This document shows positions 55,500 through 64,000 of a DNA stretch of 64,000 nt, piece by piece; the stretch's first letter is position 1, and the number at the start of each line of letters is the position of its first letter. Made by a program: the position numbers and the translations under genes. Source of the DNA: Garcia nutans (taxonomy: Eukaryota > Streptophyta > Magnoliopsida > Malpighiales > Euphorbiaceae); NCBI GenBank assembly GCA_947685225.1, contig CANTUV010000072.1, positions 6,510,001 through 6,574,000 of the forward strand. The letters are read 5' to 3'. The notes under the pieces were generated by a model, which did no database searches, was not told the DNA's origin, and saw only the letters and a list, made by a program, of their open reading frames with translations.

Positions 55500-58400
55500 A
55501 ATTACTTGATATCAAGTTTGAAACAACTGAGGATATTGATCTTGCATTGCTTGCTCATTCTCCCAAGTTGACTCTTCTCTACCATGATTCTTCCAAAGAA
55601 TCTTCACAATTGGCACTTTCTTATGTCTCTACTCTTTCATTCCATATGCCAAAATAGCAACTGGTTCTTCTTCAAATGTCAGATCTGAACTCACCTCAAT
55701 AGATTCAACTGGTAAAACATGAGATGGCTCTGATCTGTACCTCCTCAGCATAGAAACATGGAAGACATTGTGAATTCTATCCAATTCAGGCGGTAAAGCA
55801 AGTCGATACGCAACTGGTCCAACTCTTTCCAATACCTCGTAAGGTCCAATAAAACGAGGACTCAATTTTCCTTTACGACCAAATCTTAAAATCTCTTTCC
55901 AAGGAGACACTTTCAAAAATACTTTATCTCCAATATTAAACTCTATGTCTCTCCTCTTCAAATCTGAATAAGATTTCTGTCGGTCTGAAGCTGCTTTTAA
56001 CCAATCTCGAATTATCTTCACTTTCTCTTCAGTCTCTTTAATCAAATCAGGACCAATTAATTTGCCTTCTCCAAGTTCATTCCAACATAAAGACGTTCTA
56101 CATCTTCCACCATACAATGCCTGAAATGGTGCCATTCCAATACTTGATTGATGACTATTGTTATAAGCAAATTCCACAAGTGGCAAAAATCTGTCCCAAC
56201 TTCCAGAGAAATCAATGACACAACTTCTCAACATATCCTCAATAATTTGTATCACTCTCTCTGACTGCCCATCTGTCTGTGGATGAAAAGCAGTACTAAA
56301 GTGTAATCGAGAACCTAATGCACCATGCAAACTCTTCCAAAACCTCGAAGTAAACCGGGGATCTCGATCTGACACTAAAGAAATCGGGACTCCATGTAAT
56401 TTCACTATCTCATTAATATACAGCTCAGCCAGTCTCTCAAGAGAATAGTCCATTCTAATTGAAAAAAAATGAGCTATCTTTGTCAACCGATCAATAATCA
56501 CCCAGATAGCATCATGCTTCTTCTGAGTCAATGGCAAACCAGATACAAAATCCATTGTTACTCTCTCCCATTTCCATTCAGGCACTTTTAAAGGTTTAAG
56601 CAACCCTGTTGGAACTTGATGCTCAACTTTCACCCTCTGACATGTGAGACACTTGGATAAAAATTCCGTTATGTCTCTCTTCATACCAGACCACCAATAG
56701 TGCTGTTTCAAATCATGGTACATCTTTGTACTTCACGGATGCATAGCAAAAACTGATTGGTGTGCTTCCTCCAAAATAAACTTTCTCAAACTAGCATCAT
56801 TAGGAACACACAACCTATCTTTAATCCAAAGGCTACCATCATTTCTCACATAAAAATCTCTACTCTCTCCATGTTGGCAATCTGAAACAATCTTCTGAAT
56901 TTTCTCATCAGCCAATTGAGCCTCTTTAATCTAATCCAACAACACTGGCCTCAACTGCAATTGAGCCAACAATGCACCATCATCGCATGATTCAAAACTA
57001 GCATGCAATGCTCTCAATTCAACAAGCAACGAGAGTGAATAAACTGACAAACTTGCAAAAGACTTTTGACTCAAAGCATCAGCAACAACATTCACTTTAC
57101 CCGGATGATAATCAATCAAACAGTCGTAGTCTTTAATCAACTCCAACCAACGTCTCTGCCGAAGATTAAGCTCTCTTTGAACTCCCAAATATTTTAAACT
57201 CTTATGATCTGTATAGATAAAACATTTTTCCCCATACAAATAGTGTCGCCAAATCTTCAAAGCAAACACTATAGCTACCAACTCTAAATCATGAGTCGGA
57301 TAATTAAGCTCATGCGGCTTCAACTGCCGAGAAGCATAAGCTACAACTTTACCCTCTTGCATCAAAACACATCCTAAACCATTATGTGAAGCATCACTAT
57401 AAATCACATAAGGTTTATCTTCCACAAGCAAAGTAAGAACAGGCGCTTGAGTCAACATCTCTTTCAACTGCTCAAAGCTAGCTTGACATTGATCTGTCCA
57501 CACAAATCTAACTCCCTTTCGAAGTAATCTGGTGAGTGGAGTAGCTATTAAAGAAAAACCTTTCACAAAGCGTCGATAATAGCCTGCCAAACCCAGAAAA
57601 CTTCTAACTTCAGTCACAGACTTTGGTGGACTCCAATTCAAAATAGCTTCAACTTTACTTGGATCAACTCTAATACCATCTGCTGAAACTATATGACCCA
57701 GAAAAGTCACTTGGTCAAGCCAAAACTCACACTTCGACAGCTTGGCATACAATTTTTTTTCTCTCAAGATCTGCAATACAATCCGCAGATGCTTGTCATG
57801 CTCCTCTTCATTACGCGAATACACCAAAATATTGTCAATGAAAACTACCACAAACTGATCCAGATAGGGTCTAAATACCCTATTCATAAAATCCATGAAA
57901 GTTGCAGGTGCATTCGTCAACCCAAAAGGCATCACCAAGAACTCATAATGCCCATACCTTGTACGAAAAGCTGTCTTAGGAACATCTTCAGCTCTAACCC
58001 TCAACTAATGGTACCCTGATCTCAAATCAATATTGGAAAACACTGCTGCTCCCTTCAATTGATCAAAGAGATCATCAATCCTAGGCAAAGGATATTTATT
58101 CTTAATAGTCACTTTGTTCAATTGCCTATAATCAATGCATAATCTTAAAGTACCATCCTTCTTCTTCACAAACAATACAGGAGCTCCCCAAGGAGAAACA
58201 CTAGGGCAAATAAACCCTTTATCCAATAACTCCTGCAACTGCACCTTCAACTCTCTCAATTCAGCAGGTGCCATTCTATAAGGAGTGATAGAAATGGGAG
58301 TGGTACCAGGCAACAAATCAATACCAAACTCCACCTCTCTCTCAGGGGGTAACCCTGGCAACTCTTTAGGAAACACATCTGGAAAATCTGCAACTGTGGG

Positions 58401-58925
58401 TATACTATCAAGTTGAGAACCCCCTACTCTAATATCCACAACATGAGCAAGATAAGCATCACACCCTTTTCTAATCAACTTCCTAGCTGTTACAGCTGAA
58501 ACAAACAAGGATGCAAGTTGCCTCTGCTGACTAGACACCATTACACTTCTACCATCACCGGTTCTCAAAGTGACACACTTCTTTTGACAATCTACCACTG
58601 CTCCATGCTTAGACAACCAATCCATGCCTAAGATTAAATCATACTCCTTAAAAGGTAATTCAATTAAATCCCCAAGAAACTCCTCTCCTTGCACAACCAC
58701 TACACTATCATGATGGACCTTGCTAACAACCACACTATGTCCTAAAGGATTTGTCACCAAGACATCAAATCCTAAGGACTCTGAATGCAATTCAGACATA
58801 GGCAATATGGATGCACTAATGTATGAATGAGTAGATCCCGGATAAATCAAAGCAAGTACAGAAATGCCAAATAAAGAGAATGTACCCGCTATAGCTGCTG
58901 AAGCATCCGGCTGCCTCTGCATCAC
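55500..58925 (-). pseudogene. pol: Tekay C pol: protease to chromodomain, with active-site mutations
   Basis: Protease and RT start at 58925-58005, RT/RNase H at 58004-56931, integrase at 56915-56733 and 56723-55629, and a chromodomain-like end to about 55540 after a stop at 55626 (Lys-Lys-Val-Pro-Ile-Val-Lys, then Trp-Lys-Asn-His). The protease Asp is Tyr (TAT at 58844-58842 in Ile-Tyr-Pro-Gly-Ser-Thr-His). The RT motif reads Phe-Ile-Asp-Asn-Ile-Leu (AAT at 57833-57831) where Asp-Asp is needed. A TAG at 58007-58005 replaces the Gln of Gly-Tyr-His-Gln. The integrase core keeps Thr-Met-Asp-Phe, Val-Ser-Asp-Arg-Asp and Glu-Arg-Val-Ile-Gln. It is dead, but much younger than element E. Confidence 0.92.
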
Positions 58926-59631
58926 ATAAACTCTTTGAGAAGATCCGGCTTCATTTGGCCTACTGCCTCCGGATGATGATCCTCCTCTCTGACTATACCT
59001 GGGTCGACCCCCTCTACTAAAACCTCAGCCCCCTCGACCACCTCTGCTGACACTGGGTAGAGAGGCTGCAAACTCAGCCTGTCTATGCTCCTGCATCTCA
59101 GGACACTCCTTAATAAAATGGTCAGGCGATCCACACCTGAAACACACAGTTGATCTACCACTCATCCAGCAAACACCCACATGGTTTCTACCACAAATCT
59201 CACATGTAGGTGGAGTAGACCTCTGAATCACTGAAGTCGGAGCACTGGCTACAGAAGCTGCAGGTCTCGGTCTCTGTCTCTGATACTGCACTGATCTACC
59301 CGGCTATCTCTGACTCCTACTGATCCTCGAAACAAAACTTCCTCTACCCCTCTTCACAGATGAAGACCCTGCCTCAAACTGGGGTCTTCTTACCATAGTC
59401 TCCTCCTCAGATGCAGCTGTTGCAATGCTTTGCGCTCTCTCAACACTTCTAGCTGCTGCAACAAGCTGAGAGAAATCCTGGTACCAAGAACCAGCCACGA
59501 TGCACATAATAGAGGGCCTCAATCCCTCCTCAAATCTTCTGCACCGGTCTATTTCATCAGAGATAATCCCCCCGGCATAGCAACTCACAAGGGCGGAACC
59601 AAGGGGGGCATGGGGGGTCTATGGCCCCCCC

Positions 59632-59660
59632 TTGGTTCCTATATACATATACATATATAT
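59632..59660 (+). repeat. 29-bp direct repeat bounding the captured fragment (second copy 60295-60323)
   Basis: TTGGTTCCTATATACATATA and the next 9 bases occur identically at 59632-59660 and 60295-60323. The CSN3 sequence lies between the two copies. It looks like a duplication made when the fragment was inserted or copied in. Confidence 0.85.
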
Positions 59661-59684
59661 ACATGTATATGTATATGTATATAT

Positions 59685-59927
59685 GCAACCATCAACCAAA
59701 AGGATGGTATGGTTAGATTCCTAGAGGATCCTGAGCAATATAAAACCTGCGAGATGATCGAGCACATTGACTCATCAATTCAGAGGATGATGGAATTATC
59801 AAGGAAGTTGACAGCAATGGATGAACTGATGTCATGCGACCCCTTGTATCTAGCAAAGGCTGAGAGAGAGCGTCAGAGATTTGACTTTGATGACTTCGAC
59901 TCTATTCCCCAGAAGTTCAATATTTGA
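59685..59927 (+). pseudogene. CSN3: Captured C-terminal exon of COP9 signalosome subunit 3
   Basis: 80 codons and the stop at 59925-59927. The translation includes Ile-Asn-Gln-Lys-Asp-Gly-Met-Val-Arg-Phe-Leu-Glu-Asp-Pro, Ser-Cys-Asp-Pro-Leu-Tyr-Leu and a Phe-Asp-Asp-Phe-Asp-x-x-Pro-Gln-Lys-Phe end, which I recognise as the C-terminus of plant CSN3. In the host this protein helps form the COP9 signalosome, which removes NEDD8 from cullins. The frame has no stops, but promoter and earlier exons are absent, so it cannot make the subunit. Sequence after the stop, to about 60180, is probably its 3' UTR. It begins near Tyr-Ala-Thr, possibly at an exon edge. Confidence 0.88.
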
Positions 59928-60179
59928 GCAGAGCTAGAGGCTTGAGGACAAGAAGTGTTAAAATGATGCTTGGCTGGGATTTTTGTTTGCTGGGCTCCGT
60001 GTTCTAAGAGATGGGAATTTTTCTTCATATGTTTATTTAAAATTAGTACGTGTTAAATCTCCCTTTTTCCCAGACAAATTATGGTAAGAAGCCCCATTTA
60101 TAGACACTCTCCAAGCCGGTTATATACAAGTGCATCCTGTTCATTTGATTATTGATATTTGTCATGATTATCAGAAAAA

Positions 60180-60734
60180 TATATATATATATATATAATT
60201 TATAATATTTATATAATTCCCCCCCTAATTCATATGCATATGTATATCTATATTTATAAATACATAAATTAATAATACTTATATGATTATCTCATTGGTT
60301 CCTATATACATATACATATATATGTATATACAAATGTATATGTATAATTCTATATACATAAAATTAATAAAGCTTAAGTAATATAAAATTAATTTATAAT
60401 ATAATATAATATATAGTAGTTATCATATGAATTTATCAAAAATAATTAGTTTAAATATTTTTTTAAAAATATCTCAAAATATATATAAATATTATTTTAA
60501 AAATAATATATATTATGTAATTTTTGAAAATAAAATTTAGATATTGAAATAAAAATAATAAAAATTTCAATAGTTTATTATTTAATATAAAAATAAAATT
60601 GAATACAAATATTAATACCAATTATTTGTATTAATTTTTTAATATGAAAATAAAATTGAATATAAATTCGTATGTATTTTTTTTTTGCTTGAAAATTTTG
60701 CCCCCCCTTCGCCGGTGTCCTGGTTTCGCCCCTG
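60180..60734 (+). other. AT-rich right half of the hAT element
   Basis: Subterminal AT-rich DNA with ATATAT runs and TAAAATTGAATA words, ending in a CCCCCCC run beside the right terminal repeat. No genes. Confidence 0.6.
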
Positions 60735-61962
60735 GCGACTCAACCTGATGTACTCAACTTCATATTCTGTTACCGTCCGGTTGTCTTGCCTCAAACTCAA
60801 GAATTCCATATTCTTAATATCTTTATACTCCCTCGGAGTATATTTCTGCTCGAACTCCCTTAGAAAATCCCCATATGATAATGTAGGTGGGTCATCCATT
60901 GCATGAGGAACTGTCTTCCACCAGTCATAGGCATCTTTCTACAGGAGGGATCTAGCATAGTCAAATTTCTCATCCGAAGTGGCTTGCAACTGAATGAATA
61001 TCCTCTGCACCTTATCCAACCACTGCTCAGCCACTGCAGGATCGGTAGTGCCTAAGAAATCTTCAGCCCCATATTTTCTCAACTTGTCATAATGTCTTGC
61101 TGGTACCTGAGGCTGTGGTGGTGGTGGTGGCTGCACTGGAGCTGGCCTCAATAGTTCTATCACATGCCTAAACCAACCCGGCGGACCCTCCTCTGCAGCT
61201 GGTCTCTCTGACACAGAGACGGGTGCCTCACTAACCCTCTCAATCCTTGTAACATCCCGAATTCCAGATTGGTAAGAAACAGACATAGAGGATATGATTT
61301 AGGCTTAGAACATGACCTATAACTTGAGCTCGAATTTTATCCAAGTTAATGACAGAATTAGAGAGTCTCAAAGAAGACTTAATTGTTTATTTGTGTCTTA
61401 GATAGACGTATAACTTTAAATTACCCAATTTGGAGTTGTACAGAATAAGATATGATGGATTTAGTAGACAATGTGCAAGCTGCCTCAGGACAGCATAGTA
61501 GGCTTGACTTCAAAGGACCATCAAAAATCAGATATAGCTCGGATCAACCTGAAATTTTGACACAATGTAGCCCTAGATGTCTAGTCTCAGTAGGAATAAG
61601 AATTACTTCATTTGGAGTTGTGAGTAAAAAGATATTAATAAATAAAGACAGCAAGATCAGGAAGGGATATCAAAAGGACCTAAGTGGAAATTTCTCAAAA
61701 GTTAGGGGCAACTATGTAAACTTAAAAATTTAGTGTCGGAAGTTCTTAATAGTGCCCATATCCGACCCCAGAAGAATATTCTTGAGATTAATCGGGTCAT
61801 AACCGTGGGTTTCAATTTTTCCTGAAAACGCACGGTTTGTAAGTTACGGGCGATTTTCCGATAAGGACATTTTGGACATTTCCACTGGAGGGGCGATTTT
61901 GTAATTAAATATAACTTTGGGGGCAAAATATTAAAAGAACAAAAAAAAACACTTTCAAGTGG

Positions 61963-62252
61963 CCAAATCCTAGCCATTAAATCTAAATGTGTTGGACAAA
62001 TCATGGCCATTGAAAATAAACCAAATCCTAGCCATTAAATCCAAATGTGTTGGACAAATCATGGCCATTGAAAATAAACCAAATCCTAGCCATTAAATCC
62101 AAATGTGTTGGACAAATCATGCCCATTGAAAATAAACCAAATCCTAGCCATTAAATCTAAATGTGTTGGACAAATCATGGCCATTGAAAATAAACCAAAT
62201 CCTAGCCATTAAATCCAAATGTGTTGGACAAATCATGGCCATTGAAAATAAA
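61963..62252 (+). repeat. 58-bp tandem repeat x5 in LTR H
   Basis: Units begin with CCAAATCCTAGCCATTAAAT at 61963, 62021, 62079, 62137 and 62195. Spacing is exactly 58 bp and only scattered substitutions separate the units, so the array is young. Confidence 0.95.
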
Positions 62253-63454
62253 TAAATTAATTAAATGTAAATTAAATTATAAATAACTAATTTTGGTCTT
62301 CCAAACACAAGTAAGGATCAAAAAGACACCACCATCACCACTTTTCTTCTTCTTTAAGTCGTGCTCCCCCTCCCTTCCATTTTCAAGGAGACAAGTTTCA
62401 AGTCTAAGCCATTTTTTCAAGTGAAATTCAATAGGAAATAAGGTAAGATACCATCCTAAGTCTTATTCTTTCATTAGAATTAGGTATTAGGGTATGTTTA
62501 GGAAGATTTGATATTATGTTCATGTTGGGAAAGAATTAGTAAGTTGATGATTATGGTGAAAAATGATAAACTACTTAAAGGAAATGATGAAAATGGTGAT
62601 TATTAGTAAGAATAAGTAAAGGATTGTTAGAAAATCATAAGGCATCATCATGTTCATATCTAGGGTTTGTTCTTACTTATGTGACATATTAAATTCATAG
62701 GAAATCAAGGAGATTAGAGAGGAAAGGAAGTGAAATAGATAAGAAGAGCAAGGAAAAGCAAGGTTTGGTACTTTAACCATTGAACTCCTTTTTGAAAATT
62801 TTTCTGTTTTACAATTAGTAAACTGCTGTGAGTTGTACGATTTTTAATTAAATATAGAAAAATTATATTGAGTTGAATTTTGGATATGTTGTTGTTAATA
62901 ATTCTAGTATTTGAAAAAAATAATTTGGAACCACATTGATTGAATTTAATTTACGGAATTTATAAAATTCAAAACTGCTGCCAGGATGCAGGGCAACTGG
63001 AGCAGTCTGGTTGGGTGAACTATTTGACCAAGATTTTGTTTCCATTTTGATCTGAAATTTTAAAGGAATGATTTTAACATGTAAAAATAAATTCTGTAAA
63101 AAGTTTAGAATTTTTACTCAAGTGGATTATTTTATACGATTTTTCAAAATAAGGATCGAGTTGAGTCCAAAACCAGAATTTACTATTCATATGGTCATTT
63201 TGCTATTATTCATTTGGTCATTTTTCAAAAGTAATCCAATTGATTGCTTATGAATATAAATGAGTATAGTATGTTATTAAAATGATAAAATATGATATTT
63301 CAAGTTGAAATAATATAAGAACCATAAGTCGATAATTGTATAATGCATATTCGATTAAGAAATGGTATGAGAATTTTGGCTCCACTTGGTATCTGGGACA
63401 GTACTGAGTACGGTAAGGGTATGATATATCATACTATATGCAGTGCTGCTTTAA

Positions 63455-63660
63455 TATAGGACTTCGGTCCGAGCTATATAGGGTGATGACCCGAGCTATA
63501 TAGGACTTCGGTCCGAGTTATATAGGGTGACGACTCGAGCTATATAGGACTTCGGTCCGAGTTATATAGGGTGACGACCCGAGCTATATAGGACTTCGGT
63601 CCGAGTTATATAGGGCAATCGCCCGAGTTATATAGGACTCCGGTCCGAGGGCTTCGGCCA
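63455..63660 (+). repeat. 44-bp tandem repeat array with paired hairpins in LTR H
   Basis: Units start with TATAGGACT at 63455, 63499, 63543, 63587 and 63631 (last partial). Each holds GGACTTCGGTCC (GGAC stem, UUCG loop) and, 15 or so bases on, a GGGT-N4-ACCC-type stem. In unit 4 that second stem reads GGGC-AATC-GCCC, a paired change. The loop of unit 5 is TCCG, still of UNCG form. Confidence 0.9.
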
Positions 63661-64000
63661 CAGATTCCACAAGGCTTGGTCCGCGATTTTTTTTAGGGCC
63701 ACAGCCACAGAATATATATACAGTTGTTTCAGTTAGTTCCTTACCATACGTTAGTCTACCAAATTACCTTGTGGAGCGAAATGATAAAATGATAATTACT
63801 GAATAAATGACATGTATGGATTGTTGTTACTGTGATATTATTTTTCAATACGACTCATTGATTTTAAAAATGCATTATGCTTTTATTATTTATTTTTCGT
63901 AATTAGTTAAAGTACCCACTAAGCAATGCTTAGCGAGTTTAGTTTCTTCTAAACTCGTAGGTTATTAGCAAGGAGCCAGTAGCGAGCAGAAGAGTCCTGC

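Larger units (their letters stand above)
59588..60734 (+). mobile_element. Non-autonomous hAT transposon carrying a CSN3 fragment
   Basis: 1147 bp, flanked by GCAACTCA (59580-59587) and GCGACTCA (60735-60742), an 8-bp duplication with one change, as expected for hAT. Terminal inverted repeats are CAAGGGCGGAACCAAGG at the left and, reversed, CAGGGGCGAAACCAGG at the right (3 mismatches in 16). No transposase is present. It carries gene sequence of the host and so is a Pack-type element. Confidence 0.92.
53516..61247 (-). mobile_element. Tekay/Del-type chromovirus C (both ends incomplete)
   Basis: Minus strand: gag from 61247 down, pol to about 55500, polypurine tract 55484-55466, 3' LTR to 53516. 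A chromodomain-like segment at the integrase C-terminus places it in the Tekay/Del chromoviruses. Its gag start and 5' LTR are displaced beyond the window by LTR H, inserted at 61248. A hAT transposon sits in gag. Confidence 0.88.
59025..61247 (-). pseudogene. gag: Tekay C gag, split by a hAT transposon, 5' end cut by LTR H
   Basis: From 61247 leftwards: Pro-rich linker, then Tyr-Gly-Ala-Glu-Asp-Phe-Leu-Gly and Trp-Leu-Asp-Lys-Val-Gln, a stop where Gln is usual, then Phe-Glu-Gln-Lys-Tyr-Thr-Pro-Arg-Glu. The hAT follows (60734-59588). Then Cys-Arg-Arg-Phe-Glu-Glu-Gly-Leu-Arg-Pro, a linker, and a CX2CX4HX4C knuckle (Cys-Phe-Arg-Cys...Glu-Cys) near 59130. The first 13 or so residues of the open frame starting at 61286 come from LTR H and are not Gag. 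Confidence 0.88.
61248..64000 (+). repeat. LTR H of a Ty3/Gypsy element (runs past the window end)
   Basis: It begins TGTAACATCCCGAATTCC, a usual start for plant Ty3 LTRs, exactly where Gag C similarity stops. At 63915-63945 it has CCCACTAAGCAATGCTTAGCG, the counterpart of the CACTAAGC words near the ends of LTRs D and C. The 3' end is not in the window. The predicted 5-bp target duplication, if any, is ATCCT (61243-61247). It contains two tandem arrays and no credible genes. Confidence 0.75.

Noticed and set aside
61249..61286. The apparent N-terminus of Gag C starting Met-Ser-Val-Ser-Tyr
   Set aside because: These residues come from the first bases of LTR H read backwards. The true Gag start lies beyond the insertion.
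63446..63660. Possible CRISPR-like or minisatellite array
   Set aside because: The units are directly tandem with no unique spacers and lie in a plant LTR, so it is not CRISPR. The hairpin reading is reported instead.

Overview
This is repeat-rich nuclear DNA of a flowering plant, probably a eudicot. It is AT-rich and almost wholly built of nested LTR retrotransposons, as in pericentromeric heterochromatin. I found no intact host gene and no tRNA, rRNA or CRISPR array. The only host gene sequence I recognise is a short fragment of COP9 signalosome subunit 3 (CSN3) inside a DNA transposon. I cannot name the species.

Block I (1-16730): a non-autonomous Athila-like Ty3 element, plus strand. It has a 5' LTR cut by the window edge, a tRNA-Asp-type primer site, a short gag with a zinc knuckle and a fourfold 23-residue repeat, pol remnants without protease, RT or integrase, and a 3' LTR. 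Its gag was split at one codon by Sirevirus A (1784-11922, minus strand). Sirevirus A is a nearly complete Copia element with gag, pol, an extra ORF after pol and two LTRs, flanked by the duplication CATGG.

Block II (16731-43524): a three-level nest. A Tat/Ogre-type element (minus strand; gag 34572-33041, tRNA-Arg-type primer site at 35695, LTR from 35712) was invaded in gag by a decayed Tekay-type chromovirus (17186-33040, minus). That element's LTR was then invaded by Sirevirus B (22717-32355, plus; duplication CGTAT). Sirevirus B has lost its RT, which is replaced by about 745 bp of unrelated DNA, but keeps the extra ORF open. Further right lie a second Tat gag and LTR fragment, a piece of Athila-like LTR, and a degenerate gene-like stretch that I could not identify.

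Block III (43525-61247): Tekay/Del-type chromoviruses. One has a 5' LTR and a gag split by a 3.15-kb reverse LTR. A Tat RNase H scrap follows. Then a forward LTR (50878-53500) stands head to head with the reverse 3' LTR (to 55465) of a minus-strand Tekay element whose gag and pol occupy 55500-61247. Its protease and RT active sites are mutated. Its gag carries a 1147-bp hAT transposon (59588-60734, 8-bp duplication) that has captured the last coding exon and 3' UTR of CSN3.

Block IV (61248-64000): the start of another Ty3-type LTR, plus strand, containing five 58-bp repeats and an array of 44-bp repeats. Each 44-bp unit can fold into two small hairpins, one with a UNCG-type loop.

The most interesting signals are the hairpin array with a compensatory change, the CSN3 capture, the 1.8-kb inverted LTR pair, the RT replacement in Sirevirus B, the uncharacterised Sirevirus ORF, and short CG-containing motifs repeated many times inside LTRs, including one exact 14-bp palindrome shared by two unrelated LTR families.
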